Origin: Thauera humireducens | Lineage (GTDB): Bacteria > Pseudomonadota > Gammaproteobacteria > Burkholderiales > Rhodocyclaceae | Length of the DNA: 64,000 nucleotides | Assembly (NCBI RefSeq): GCF_001051995.2 | Contig: NZ_CP014646.1 | Coordinates: forward strand, 2,046,001-2,110,000 | Direction: 5' to 3' | Shown here: piece after piece, positions 35,604-44,608 of the stretch | Layout: every line of letters starts with the position of its first letter | Position numbering within the stretch: position 1 is the stretch's first letter | Translations under genes and position numbers: made by a program | Notes under the pieces: model-generated | The model's input: only the letters and a program-made list of their open reading frames with translations | What the model was told of the DNA's origin: nothing | The model's database searches: none

Positions 35604-37414
35604 TCGAACTCTTCGCCGCCCACATTCCCGAACTGATGTTCGGGTCGCTCATCCTGTTCCTGCTCACCGGCTTCCCTGTCGCCTTCTCGCTCGCCGCCTG
35701 CGGCCTGATGTTCGGCTTCCTCGGCATGGAGCTCGGCCTCCTGCCGCCGAGCCTGTTCCAGGCGCTGCCGCTGCGCGTCTTCGGCATCATCCAGAACGAC
35801 ACCCTGCTGGCGATTCCCTTCTTCACCCTGATGGGCCTGATCCTCGAACGCAGCGGCATGGCCGAGGACCTGCTCGACACGGTCGGTCAGGTGTTCGGCC
35901 CCATCCGTGGCGGACTTGCGCTGGCAGTGATCTTCGTCGGCGCGCTGCTCGCGGCGACCACCGGCGTCGTTGCCGCATCGGTGATCTCGATGGGCCTGAT
36001 CTCGCTGCCGATCATGCTGCGCTACGGCTACAGCCCTGCGATCGCCAGCGGCGCAATCACGGCGTCGGGAACCTTGGCACAGATCATTCCGCCCTCACTG
36101 GTGCTGATCGTCATGGCCGACCAGCTCGGGCGCAGCGTCGGCGACCTGTACAAGGGCGCCTTCATCCCGGCCTTCGTGCTCGTCGGACTCTACGCCCTGT
36201 TCATCATCGGCCTCGCCATTTTCAAGCCGACGATGGTGCCCGCGCTGCCGCCCGAGGCACGCGCCTACCGACAGCCCGACGGAAGCTCCGGGATCCGCTC
36301 GCTGGTGGTGTTCGGCCTGCTTGTATCCGCCGTATCCATGGCATTCGGCCTAAGCTACGGCGACATCCTCAGTGCGATCAAGGGCGAGGACGTCACCCCC
36401 GCGCTGGACGAAACCATCGTCATCGCACTGACGGGCGGCACCCTGCTTGCGCTGGTGGGCGCGCTGATCAACAAGGCCCTTGGTCTCGGCCTGCTGTCGC
36501 GCATCACCGAGCGCGTGACCTTCGTGCTGATCCCGCCGCTGGCGCTGATCTTCCTGGTGCTCGGCACGATCTTTCTCGGCATCGCGACGCCGACCGAAGG
36601 CGGCGCGATGGGCGCGGTCGGCGGCATGATCATGGCGTGGGCGCGCGGCAAGCTCGACATGGGGCTGCTCAAGCACGCGCTGGAGTCGACGGCCCGCCTG
36701 TCCTGCTTCGTGCTGTTCATCCTGATCGGCTCGACCATCTTCAGCTTCACCTTCACCGCGGTCGATGGCCAGATCTGGGTCGAGCACCTGTTCGACAAGC
36801 TGCCGGGCGGCGAGATCGGCTTCCTCGTCTTCGTCAACACGGTCATCTTCATCCTCGGCTTCTTCATCGACTTCTTCGAGATCGCATTCATCCTGGTGCC
36901 GCTGCTGGCGCCGGTGGCCGACAAGATGGGGATCGACCTGGTGTGGTTCGGCGTGCTGCTGGCAATGAACCTGCAGACCTCGTTCCTTACGCCGCCGTTC
37001 GGCTTTGCGCTGTTCTACCTGCGCAGCGTGGCACCGGCCAAGGATTACCTTGACCGGATCACGAACAAGCGCATCGCCGGCGTGAAGACGATGGACATCT
37101 ATCGCGGCGCCATCCCCTTCGTGATCATCCAGATCGCAATGGTCGCAGCACTGATCGCCTTCCCGGGCCTGGTCACCTTCGGCCTGGACAAGAAGATCGA
37201 AGTCGATCTCGACACCATCGAGATCAATGTCCAGAGCGGCAGCGAAGGCGGTGGTGGCTGGGGTCAGCAAAGCGACACCTGGGGCGGTGGCGGCGCAGCA
37301 CCGGCCGACGACGGCGGTGCGGCCAGCGAGCCCGCACCCGCCGACGGGCAAGCGCCCGCCGACAGCGGCACTCAATCCAGCGAAGGGTTCGGCACCAACC
37401 AGCGCGGCTGGTAA
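35600..37414 (+). CDS. dctM: TRAP transporter large permease, DctM (copy 2), with glycine-rich tail
   Basis: A 604-residue permease, about 60 residues longer than copy 1. Helices and loops match copy 1 along most of the length (ILERSGMAEDLLDTVGQVFGP, ATTGVVAASVISMG, ATPTEGGAMGA). The extra length lies mainly at the C-terminus: after the last helix comes a region rich in Gly, Ser, Ala and Asp ending TNQRGW, with aromatic-Gly patches. The tail is probably disordered and its role is unknown. A strong terminator follows within 20 bp. Confidence 0.92.
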   Translation: MIELFAAHIPELMFGSLILFLLTGFPVAFSLAACGLMFGFLGMELGLLPPSLFQALPLRVFGIIQNDTLLAIPFFTLMGLILERSGMAEDLLDTVGQVFGPIRGGLALAVIFVGALLAATTGVVAASVISMGLISLPIMLRYGYSPAIASGAITASGTLAQIIPPSLVLIVMADQLGRSVGDLYKGAFIPAFVLVGLYALFIIGLAIFKPTMVPALPPEARAYRQPDGSSGIRSLVVFGLLVSAVSMAFGLSYGDILSAIKGEDVTPALDETIVIALTGGTLLALVGALINKALGLGLLSRITERVTFVLIPPLALIFLVLGTIFLGIATPTEGGAMGAVGGMIMAWARGKLDMGLLKHALESTARLSCFVLFILIGSTIFSFTFTAVDGQIWVEHLFDKLPGGEIGFLVFVNTVIFILGFFIDFFEIAFILVPLLAPVADKMGIDLVWFGVLLAMNLQTSFLTPPFGFALFYLRSVAPAKDYLDRITNKRIAGVKTMDIYRGAIPFVIIQIAMVAALIAFPGLVTFGLDKKIEVDLDTIEINVQSGSEGGGGWGQQSDTWGGGGAAPADDGGAASEPAPADGQAPADSGTQSSEGFGTNQRGW

Positions 37415-37431
37415 GCCTCCTCCGCCCTTCT

Positions 37432-37464
37432 GCAGCGCGCGCCCCTTGGCGCGCGCTGCTTTTT
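37432..37464 (+). terminator. Intrinsic terminator of the second TRAP operon
   Basis: A 12-bp GC-rich perfect stem (37432-37443 with 37448-37459), a four-base loop, and TTTTT directly after. Confidence 0.93.
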
Positions 37465-37481
37465 CGTGCACCGCCGCGTGC

Positions 37482-37487
37482 TAGAAT
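37482..37487 (+). promoter_or_regulatory. Candidate -10 element of glyA
   Basis: TAGAAT lies 52 bp before the glyA start and just after the upstream terminator; the -35 is weak. A short inverted repeat GAATC-N4-GATTC (37497-37510) sits immediately downstream, at the expected start of transcription. Confidence 0.4.
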
Positions 37488-37538
37488 CCGGCGCTCGAAT
37501 CAATCGATTCCCCCTTTCCCATTTCAGACGGGCAAGCC

Positions 37539-38789
37539 ATGTTCTCCTCGCAAGACACCCTCGCCAAAGTCGATCCCGAGCTGTGGTCCGCCATCCAGGC
37601 CGAAAACAAGCGCCAGGAAGACCACATCGAACTGATCGCCTCCGAAAACTACGTTTCCCACGCGGTGATGGAAGCCCAGGGCTCCCAACTCACCAACAAG
37701 TACGCCGAGGGCTATCCCGGCAAGCGCTACTACGGTGGTTGCGAGCACGTCGACGTCGCAGAACAGCTGGCCATCGAGCGCCTGAAGACGCTGTTCGGCG
37801 CCGAAGCCGCGAACGTGCAGCCGAACTCCGGCTCGCAGGCCAACCAGGCCGTGCTGATGGCCTTCGCCAAGCCGGGCGACACCATCATGGGCATGAGCCT
37901 GGCCGAAGGCGGCCACCTTACCCATGGCATGCCGCTGAACATGTCGGGCAAATGGTTCAACGTCGTCGCCTACGGTCTCAACGAAAAGGAAGAGATCGAT
38001 TACGACGCGATGGAGCGCCTCGCACGCGAGCACAAGCCGAAGATCATCATCGCCGGCGCCTCGGCCTACGCACTGCGCATCGATTTCGAGCGCTTCGCCA
38101 AGATTGCCAAGGAAGTCGGCGCGATCTTCTGGGTCGACATGGCGCACTACGCCGGCCTGATCGCCGCGGGCTTCTACCCCAACCCGGTACCGCACGCCGA
38201 CGTCGTCACCTCGACCACCCACAAGACCCTGCGAGGCCCGCGCGGCGGCATCATCCTGATGAAGGCCGAGCACGAGAAGGCCCTCAACTCGGCCATTTTC
38301 CCCGGCCTGCAGGGCGGCCCGCTGATGCACGTGATCGCCGCCAAGGCAGTGGCCTTCAAGGAAGCCGCCACGCCCGAGTTCCGCAACTACCAGGAACAGG
38401 TGATCGCCAACGCCCGCGTGATGGCCCGCGTGCTGTCGGAGGAGCGCGGCCTGCGCATCGTTTCCGGCCGCACCGAGAGCCACGTCTTCCTGGTCGACCT
38501 GCGCAACAAGAAGATCACCGGCAAGGCCGCCGAAGCCGTGCTGGGCAGCGCCCACATCACGGTGAACAAGAACTCGATCCCGAACGACCCGGAAAAGCCA
38601 TTCACCACCTCGGGCATCCGCATCGGCTCGCCGGCGATGACCACCCGTGGCTTCACCGAGATCGAGGCCGAGAAGATCGCCCACCTGATCGCCGACGTGC
38701 TCGACGCACCGGAAGACCAGGCGGTGATCGAGCGCGTGCGTGGCCAGGTGGCCAGTCTGTGCGCGAAGTTCCCGGTCTACGGCAAGTAA
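37539..38789 (+). CDS. glyA: Serine hydroxymethyltransferase
   Basis: A 416-residue PLP enzyme converting serine and tetrahydrofolate to glycine and methylene-tetrahydrofolate. The PLP Lys is Lys229 in [38 protein letters not shown] and [12 protein letters not shown] are invariant SHMT stretches. Length and order are standard for bacterial GlyA. It is followed by nrdR and ribD on the same strand, an arrangement common in proteobacteria that groups one-carbon, deoxynucleotide and riboflavin metabolism. Confidence 0.97.
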   Translation: MFSSQDTLAKVDPELWSAIQAENKRQEDHIELIASENYVSHAVMEAQGSQLTNKYAEGYPGKRYYGGCEHVDVAEQLAIERLKTLFGAEAANVQPNSGSQANQAVLMAFAKPGDTIMGMSLAEGGHLTHGMPLNMSGKWFNVVAYGLNEKEEIDYDAMERLAREHKPKIIIAGASAYALRIDFERFAKIAKEVGAIFWVDMAHYAGLIAAGFYPNPVPHADVVTSTTHKTLRGPRGGIILMKAEHEKALNSAIFPGLQGGPLMHVIAAKAVAFKEAATPEFRNYQEQVIANARVMARVLSEERGLRIVSGRTESHVFLVDLRNKKITGKAAEAVLGSAHITVNKNSIPNDPEKPFTTSGIRIGSPAMTTRGFTEIEAEKIAHLIADVLDAPEDQAVIERVRGQVASLCAKFPVYGK

Positions 38790-38796
38790 GCCGCGC

Positions 38797-38831
38797 GGCA
38801 GGGGGAGTGCCCGTCCGGCACACCCCCTGCC
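38797..38831 (+). promoter_or_regulatory. Intercistronic hairpin between glyA and nrdR
   Basis: Arms 38797-38805/38823-38831 (9 bp) and 38807-38811/38817-38821 (5 bp) pair, separated by a single A-A mismatch, with a five-base loop. No T-run follows, so it is more likely to protect the glyA mRNA 3' end or act as a leaky attenuator than to terminate fully. It fills most of the 60-bp gap. Confidence 0.5.
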
Positions 38832-38849
38832 CGCCACGAGCTTCCGGCC

Positions 38850-39362
38850 ATGAAATGCCCCTTCTGCGCTGACCCCAACACCCAGGTCACCGACACACGC
38901 GAGAACGAGGACGGCGACGTCGTCAGGCGCCGTCGTCGCTGCGTGAAGTGCGACAAGCGCTTCACCACCTACGAGCGCATCGATCTCAAGATGCCGCACA
39001 TCGTCAAGCGTAACGGCAATCGCACCGAGTTCGACCACGCCAAGCTCGCCGGCAGCATGAAGCTGGCGCTGCGCAAGCGCCCGGTGACGATCGAGGACAT
39101 CGACGCTGCGGTGGACCGCATCGAGGCGCGCCTGCTGTCGATGGGCGAGCAGGAGGTGCCGAGCGAAAAGATCGGCGAACTGGTGATGAAGGAGCTCAAG
39201 AAGCTCGACAAGGTCGCCTACATCCGCTTCGCATCCGTCTATCGCAACTTCGCCGACGTGGACGAGTTCTCCGAGGTCATCCGCGAAGTGCAGGCGCGTC
39301 CGCGCCGCAGCAAGACCGGCAAGGCCGGTCCGGATCCCGAACATGACCTTTTCGGCAGCTGA
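38850..39362 (+). CDS. nrdR: Transcriptional repressor of ribonucleotide reductase genes
   Basis: A 170-residue repressor. The N-terminal zinc ribbon uses Cys3, Cys6, Cys31 and Cys34, with the invariant [18 protein letters not shown]. Residues about 49-139 form an ATP-cone ([19 protein letters not shown]) that senses ATP/dATP. NrdR binds paired boxes in reductase promoters, so the nrdAB operon at 8 kb is a likely target. The C-terminus is basic. The 3' end overlaps the ribD start by 20 bp. Confidence 0.97.
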   Translation: MKCPFCADPNTQVTDTRENEDGDVVRRRRRCVKCDKRFTTYERIDLKMPHIVKRNGNRTEFDHAKLAGSMKLALRKRPVTIEDIDAAVDRIEARLLSMGEQEVPSEKIGELVMKELKKLDKVAYIRFASVYRNFADVDEFSEVIREVQARPRRSKTGKAGPDPEHDLFGS

Positions 39363-40437
39363 CCATGCTGCCATGGCGCGCGCGCTACAGCTCGCCGCCC
39401 TGGGTCTGAACACCACCGCGCCAAATCCGCGCGTGGGCTGCGTGCTCGTTCGCGACGGCGTCACGGTCGGCGAAGGCTGGCATCGGCGAGCGGGCGAGGC
39501 CCACGCCGAAGTCCATGCCATCCGCCAGGCCGGCGAGGCCGCACGGGGCGCCACCGCCTACGTCACGCTCGAGCCCTGCTCCCATTTCGGTCGCACCCCG
39601 CCGTGCGCAGACGCACTGATCGATGCAGGCGTCTCACGCGTCGTCGTCGCCATGGAAGACCCCAACCCGCTCGTCGCCGGCCGCGGCCTGGCACGCCTGC
39701 GTGCAGCCGGCATTGTGACCGAGCACGGCCTGCTGGAGGACGACGCGCGCGAACTGAACATCGGCTTCGTGGCCCGCATGACACGGGGCCGCCCGTGGCT
39801 GCGCCTGAAGGCCGCGACCACCCTCGATGGCAAGACGGCGCTGCAGAATGGCGTCAGCCAGTGGATCACCGGCCCCCAGGCACGACGCGATGGCCACACC
39901 TGGCGCGCCCGCGCCTGCGCGGTACTAACCGGCATCGGCACGGTCAAGGAAGACGACCCCCAACTGACGGTGCGCGACGTGCCCTGCGAGCGCCAGCCGC
40001 TGCGCATCCTGATCGACGCCCGGCTGGACGTGTCGCCCACCGCCCGCATCCTGCAGGGCGAACCGATCCTGATCGCCACCGCCAGCGAGAACCCCGCTCG
40101 CCTTGCCGAACTGTCGGCCGCCGGCCACCGCCTGATCGTGTTGCCCAACCCGGCAGGCAAGGTCGACCTACCCCGGCTGATGAGCGAACTGGGGGCCCTC
40201 GGACTCAACGAGATCCACGCCGAGGCGGGCTTCAAGCTCAACGGCTCCCTGCTGCGCGAGGGCTGCGTGGACGAGCTGCTCCTCTACCTGGCGCCGATGC
40301 TGGTTGGCGACGCGGCCCACGGCCTTTTCAACCTGGCCGCACTCAGCAGGCTGGAAGATGCACCCCAGCTGGAGTTGCGCGACGTCCGCCAGGTCGGACG
40401 CGACATCCGCCTGATCGCCCGCCTGCCCCGCGCCTAA
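39343..40437 (+). CDS. ribD: Bifunctional diaminohydroxyphosphoribosylaminopyrimidine deaminase / reductase
   Basis: A 364-residue riboflavin-pathway enzyme. The N-terminal 145 or so residues are a zinc deaminase: [11 protein letters not shown] supplies a zinc His and the catalytic Glu, and [11 protein letters not shown] the two Cys ligands. The rest is an NADPH-dependent reductase of the DHFR-like fold ([44 protein letters not shown]). It starts inside the end of nrdR, implying coupled expression. Its stop overlaps the convergent moeB gene by four bases. Confidence 0.95.
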   Translation: MTFSAADHAAMARALQLAALGLNTTAPNPRVGCVLVRDGVTVGEGWHRRAGEAHAEVHAIRQAGEAARGATAYVTLEPCSHFGRTPPCADALIDAGVSRVVVAMEDPNPLVAGRGLARLRAAGIVTEHGLLEDDARELNIGFVARMTRGRPWLRLKAATTLDGKTALQNGVSQWITGPQARRDGHTWRARACAVLTGIGTVKEDDPQLTVRDVPCERQPLRILIDARLDVSPTARILQGEPILIATASENPARLAELSAAGHRLIVLPNPAGKVDLPRLMSELGALGLNEIHAEAGFKLNGSLLREGCVDELLLYLAPMLVGDAAHGLFNLAALSRLEDAPQLELRDVRQVGRDIRLIARLPRA

Positions 40438-41189
40438 CGCTGCGTCGAACCACAGACGGCGCAACCGGGGTCGCGCCCGAAGCCGACGCTGCGCCACTCC
40501 ATCGCCAGGCCATCGAGCAGCAGCAAGCGCCCCGTGAGCGGCGTTCCGCAACCGACGATCAGCTTGAGCGCCTCTGCTGCCTGCGTCGTCCCGATCATGC
40601 CGACAATGGGAGAAAACACGCCCATCACGGCGCAGCGCACCTCCTCGATGTCCTCGCCTTCGGGGAACAGGCAGTGATAGCAGGCCGCCTCCGGATCGCG
40701 CATGTCGAACACCGACACCTGCCCATCGAAGCGGATAGCGGCCCCGGAAACCAGGGGTTTGCGGTGCTTCACGCAGGCACGATTGACCGCATGCCGGGTT
40801 GCGAAATTGTCGCAACAGTCGAGCACCAAATCCGCTGCGGCGACCTGCTCGTCGAGCGCCGCATCCTCGAGCCGCGTATGCAGCGGCACGACGTTGGCAA
40901 GCGGGTTGATGCGCTGCAGGCTGGCTCGTGCCGACTCGACCTTGGGGTGCCCGACCATCTCGGTCGAATGCATGATCTGGCGCTGCAGGTTGGTGAGATC
41001 GACCGTATCGTTGTCTGCGATCACCAGCTTGCCCACGCCGGCGGCGGCCAGATACATGGCAACCGGCGACCCCAGTCCACCTGCGCCGATCACGAGCACC
41101 TTCGCATTGAGGATGGCCTCCTGCCCCTCCACCCCGATCTCGGGCAACAGGATGTGGCGGCTATAGCGCAGCAGCTGGTCGTCATTCAT
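40434..41189 (-). CDS. moeB: MoeB/ThiF-family sulfur-carrier adenylyltransferase
   Basis: A 251-residue E1-like enzyme. It has the ATP loop GAGGLGSPVAMYLAAAGV, the Arg-containing LTNLQRQIMHS, DNFATRHAVN, and a structural zinc site from CYHC and CAVC pairs. Such proteins adenylylate the C-terminal Gly of MoaD or ThiS so that sulfur can be added for molybdopterin or thiazole. The length without a rhodanese domain suits MoeB, but ThiF is not excluded by sequence. It follows the ctpA/hypothetical genes on the same strand. Confidence 0.87.
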   Translation of the reverse strand: MNDDQLLRYSRHILLPEIGVEGQEAILNAKVLVIGAGGLGSPVAMYLAAAGVGKLVIADNDTVDLTNLQRQIMHSTEMVGHPKVESARASLQRINPLANVVPLHTRLEDAALDEQVAAADLVLDCCDNFATRHAVNRACVKHRKPLVSGAAIRFDGQVSVFDMRDPEAACYHCLFPEGEDIEEVRCAVMGVFSPIVGMIGTTQAAEALKLIVGCGTPLTGRLLLLDGLAMEWRSVGFGRDPGCAVCGSTQR

Positions 41190-41215
41190 GGCTAGGGATC
41201 CGTGGCCTTGCTTGC

Positions 41216-41665
41216 TTACTTGTATTCGCGCAGATCGACCGGCGTGTCATCGTGATCGCCATGCGCGTGCTGGTCCCAGGCCTGGATGTAGACCTCGTGC
41301 GACTGCTTGATCAGGCGTTCGGGGGAAATCAGGTTGTGGCGCTGCGTCTCTTCACAGAAGTACACGAGCGCACGGACCAGCTTCGAATACAGCGTGTTGT
41401 CGAGCGCATAGCCCGCTTCACGCAGCGCGTCCTCGAGGGTTTCGAGGGAGTAGTCGAGCACCGAGTAGCGAACGCGCAGGCAGAGCGGATCCTGAGTCCG
41501 CTCGACATGCAGATCCTTCAGTACCCGCAGGGCCAGCCACGCGCGTTCGACCTGCCCGGGCGGCAAGGGCTTGAAGCGGATCTCCCGCTCCTTCTCGATA
41601 CCCGTTCCCGGCGCAGGATGGTCGTGATGCCTGCCTGCCAGCTTGTAGGCGGTCTCCCGACGCAT
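41216..41665 (-). CDS. Conserved-looking hypothetical protein with His-rich ends
   Basis: A 149-residue soluble protein with no signal peptide or membrane segment. Both ends have His/Asp clusters (GRHHDHPAP and QHAHGDHDD). The middle is helical and charged (VERAWLALRVLKDLHVERTQ, DYSLETLEDALREAGYALD). I do not recognise the family. ATG 41665 is used because AAGGGG lies six bases upstream; a GTG directly before it is an alternative. It lies 18 bp after ctpA and 26 bp before moeB, so all three are probably co-transcribed. Confidence 0.6.
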   Translation of the reverse strand: MRRETAYKLAGRHHDHPAPGTGIEKEREIRFKPLPPGQVERAWLALRVLKDLHVERTQDPLCLRVRYSVLDYSLETLEDALREAGYALDNTLYSKLVRALVYFCEETQRHNLISPERLIKQSHEVYIQAWDQHAHGDHDDTPVDLREYK

Positions 41666-41683
41666 CACGTTCCCCTTGTCGCC

Positions 41684-43057
41684 TTATGGCTTTTTATTCT
41701 GGACGATCTGCAGGCCCTTGAGAAGGTTGATCGCCTGCATCAGCTGGTGATCGTCCTTGCTGGCGAGCTCGAAACGGACCGGCTCGGCCTCGTCGTCGCC
41801 GTTGTTCTGCCCTGCTTCCTGCTTCGCCTTCTGCTCGGCATCCGGATCCTTGTCGTTGCCCAGGTGACCCTGCAGGTCGGCCTCGCGCACACGGCGGCTG
41901 GAGCCATTCGCGCTTTCCTCGACGACGATATCCGGCTCGATACCCTTGGCCTGGATCGAACGGCCGCTCGGCGTGTAGTACCGGGCGGTCGTGAGCTTGA
42001 TCGCGGTACTGTTGTTGAGCGGCAGGATGGTCTGTACCGACCCCTTGCCGAAGGTCTGCGTACCCATCACGACGGCACGCTTGTGGTCCTGCAGCGCCCC
42101 GGCCACGATCTCGGACGCCGAAGCCGAGCCACCATTGACCAGCACCACCATCGGCACGTCCTTCGCACCAGCCGGCAGCCGGCGCAGGAAGTCGTCGCGC
42201 GAGCCACGCAGGTAGTCCTCGGGGGTCGCGCGGTACTCGCGCTTGGCATCCTCGGTGCGCCCGTCGGTCGACACGACCAGTTCTCCGGCCGGCAGGAAGG
42301 CCGCCGACACACCCACTGCGCCATGGAGCAGACCGCCCGGATCATTGCGCAGATCGAGCACCAGGCCGGACAAGGGGCCTTCGGTCGTCAGCTTGCCCAG
42401 GTGCTCGACCACCGCCGCTGCGGTGTTCTCCTGGAACTGGGCGACGCGCAGGTACGCGTAGCCCGGCTCGACGAGCTTGGATTTCACGCTCTGCACCTTG
42501 ATGACTTCGCGCGTCAGGGTCAGCACGATGGGACGGCTCTCGCCCTTGCGCATGATCGTCAGCGTGATGTCCGTCCTGGGTTTGCCGCGCATGCGCTTGA
42601 CCGCATCGTTCAGGCTCATGCCCTTGACCGGCGTTTCGTCGAGCTTGACGATCAGGTCACCCGCCTGGACGCCGGCGCGGAAGGCGGGCGTGTCCTCGAT
42701 CGGCGAGATCACCTTGACGAACCCGTCCTCCATGCCGACTTCGATGCCGAGCCCGCCGAACTCGCCCTGCGTGCCGACCTGCAGATCCTTGAAGGCCTCG
42801 GCGTCGAGATAGGCCGAATGCGGATCGAGACCCGACAGCATGCCGCTGATCGAATCGACGATCAGCTTCTTGTCCTCGACCGGCTCTACGTAGCCCTGCT
42901 TGATCGCATTGAACACGTCTGCATACGCGCGCAACTCCTCGACCGGCAGCGGCACCTGCGTCGTGCGGTCGGCATTGGCGGAGAAATTGAGACTGAGCAT
43001 CACGCCGGCGAACACGCCAGTCATGACAAGGCCGAGCTGTTTCAGCTTGCTGCGCAT
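41684..43057 (-). CDS. ctpA: Carboxy-terminal processing protease (S41 family)
   Basis: A 457-residue exported protease with an N-terminal membrane anchor or signal (about residues 8-28). A PDZ domain lies at about 95-180 (GIEVGMEDGFVKVISPIEDTP, GDLIVKLDETPVKGM), followed by the S41 catalytic domain with Ser in GGSASASEIVAGAL and Lys in QTFGKGSVQ. It should trim periplasmic proteins and help control murein hydrolases. It lies 46 bp downstream of envC, a common functional pairing. The last 65 residues are Asp/Glu/Lys-rich. Confidence 0.93.
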   Translation of the reverse strand: MRSKLKQLGLVMTGVFAGVMLSLNFSANADRTTQVPLPVEELRAYADVFNAIKQGYVEPVEDKKLIVDSISGMLSGLDPHSAYLDAEAFKDLQVGTQGEFGGLGIEVGMEDGFVKVISPIEDTPAFRAGVQAGDLIVKLDETPVKGMSLNDAVKRMRGKPRTDITLTIMRKGESRPIVLTLTREVIKVQSVKSKLVEPGYAYLRVAQFQENTAAAVVEHLGKLTTEGPLSGLVLDLRNDPGGLLHGAVGVSAAFLPAGELVVSTDGRTEDAKREYRATPEDYLRGSRDDFLRRLPAGAKDVPMVVLVNGGSASASEIVAGALQDHKRAVVMGTQTFGKGSVQTILPLNNSTAIKLTTARYYTPSGRSIQAKGIEPDIVVEESANGSSRRVREADLQGHLGNDKDPDAEQKAKQEAGQNNGDDEAEPVRFELASKDDHQLMQAINLLKGLQIVQNKKP

Positions 43058-43103
43058 GAGAACTCCATCGGGGAAGCGGCCCTTGCCCTTCGCGCCGGAT
43101 TAA

Positions 43104-44477
43104 CTAGTTGAGTCGCACCCACTGCATCGGATCGAGCGGACGACCCTGATGGCGGAGTTCGAAGTATAAACCCGATTCCCCGCCCCCTCCGCTGGTGCCC
43201 ACGCTGGCAATGGCGTCGCCACCGGCCACCGCATCGCCGACCTCTTTCAGCAGGGCATCGTTGTTGCCGTACACCGAAAGATAGTCGCCGCCGTGGTCGA
43301 CGATGATCAGGTTGCCATAGCCCCGCAGCCAGTCGGAATACACCACCTCCCCGCCGGCGACGGCCCTGACGTCTGCACCGGTGCCAGCCCGGATGAATAC
43401 CCCCTTCCAGGTCGTACCACCTTCGGCCCTTGGAGCACCAAAGCGCCCCACGAGTTCTCCGCGTACGGGAAAGCGCAACTGGCCGCGGAGCTGGGCGAAG
43501 CGCACGCCGGTCGGTGTCGCGCCGGCACTGTTGCGGACTTCCCCGACAACGGGCTCGACCCGCTTCGGCGCGGGGGCTGGCGCACGGCTGGCCGGCGCCG
43601 GGGCGCTTCCCGCGCTGGCCTGCGCCTGTGCCGCAGCGCGCGCTGCCGCCGCCCGTTCCTCGGCGGCCCTGCGTTCGGCCGCACGCTGCTCAGCCTGGCG
43701 TCGTGCCGCCTCCCGCGCCGCGGCCTCGCGCGCACGCTTGACCAGCGTGTCGATCACGCGCGCTAGACGCTGCTCGTCCTCGCGCAGCGTCGCGACTTCC
43801 CGCTTCTGCGTCTGCAACTGCTTGGACAGGGCGGCGAGCGCATCCTTGCGCTGCACGAGGCTCGCCTCGAGCTGCGCGCGCTGGGCGCGCTGGTCGGCCT
43901 CCAGCGTCGCGAGACGATCACGACGGGCGACGATCTCCTGCGCCCGCTGCTCCGTGTCGCGCAGATCAGCGCGCATCGCCTCGAGCAGGGTGAGCCTGGC
44001 CCGGCCGAGATGCTCGAGATAATAGGCGTCGCGGGCAAGCTGATTGGGATCCCGGGCCGACAGCAAGGGCGCCACGCTGTCGGCCGCGCCATTCACGTAG
44101 TGCCGGCGAAGCCATTCGGCCAGCTCCTCGCGCCGCGCGGCAATCCGCCCCTCGACGTCGCGCTGCGCCTGCTCGAGCGCCACCAGCCGGGTTTCGGCCT
44201 CGGCGCGCTCACGTTCGAGCTGGAGGGCACGACGCTGGGCGCGCGAGACCTCGCGCTCGGAATCGGCAACGGCCTTCGCGGCACCCGAGCGGTTCGCCTC
44301 GGTGCGCGACATCTCCTGCTGCAACTCGCGGATGCGCTTCTTCAGATCGTCGAGATCGGAGCGCTTGTCGGCGATCTCGCCGCCGGCCTGCGCCAGCACC
44401 GCCGTCGGCACGACGCCCGACGCCAGCGTGCAGCCGACAACAAGGGCTGCCAAATAGCGACGACCGGCCAGGCTCAT
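43104..44477 (-). CDS. envC: Murein hydrolase activator EnvC
   Basis: A 457-residue periplasmic protein. It has a signal peptide (LAALVVGCTLASGVVPTAVLA) and long coiled coils (about residues 30-265) rich in Arg/Glu/Gln/Ala, then a Pro/Ala linker. A C-terminal LytM (M23) domain follows, in which WKGVFIRAG and YGNNDAL replace the zinc-binding His residues. That degeneracy is the mark of EnvC, which activates amidases AmiA/B at the septum rather than cutting murein itself. ATG 44477 (MSLAGRRYLA) gives a clean signal sequence. It is divergent from the ArsR-like gene. Confidence 0.92.
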   Translation of the reverse strand: MSLAGRRYLAALVVGCTLASGVVPTAVLAQAGGEIADKRSDLDDLKKRIRELQQEMSRTEANRSGAAKAVADSEREVSRAQRRALQLERERAEAETRLVALEQAQRDVEGRIAARREELAEWLRRHYVNGAADSVAPLLSARDPNQLARDAYYLEHLGRARLTLLEAMRADLRDTEQRAQEIVARRDRLATLEADQRAQRAQLEASLVQRKDALAALSKQLQTQKREVATLREDEQRLARVIDTLVKRAREAAAREAARRQAEQRAAERRAAEERAAAARAAAQAQASAGSAPAPASRAPAPAPKRVEPVVGEVRNSAGATPTGVRFAQLRGQLRFPVRGELVGRFGAPRAEGGTTWKGVFIRAGTGADVRAVAGGEVVYSDWLRGYGNLIIVDHGGDYLSVYGNNDALLKEVGDAVAGGDAIASVGTSGGGGESGLYFELRHQGRPLDPMQWVRLN

Positions 44478-44563
44478 GCAGCGCGGGCTCCGAGTAAAAG
44501 ACGCGGGGGAGTGGGCGGGCTGGCGGGAGCAAACGACAATCGTTCGCGGACCGCGCAAGACCC

Positions 44564-44588
44564 TAACGCGTTATTTTATACTAGCGTT
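44564..44588. promoter_or_regulatory. Candidate promoter/operator of the arsR-rhodanese-grxC run
   Basis: A perfect 10-bp palindrome TAACGCGTTA (44564-44573) precedes TATACT (44577-44582), a good -10. AACGC at 44565 is also mirrored by GCGTT at 44584. A repressor bound here would cover the promoter, consistent with autoregulation by the ArsR-type protein that starts 20 bp later. Binding is inferred, not shown. Confidence 0.45.
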
Positions 44589-44608
44589 TTACGTCGGCCC
44601 GCCCCATC

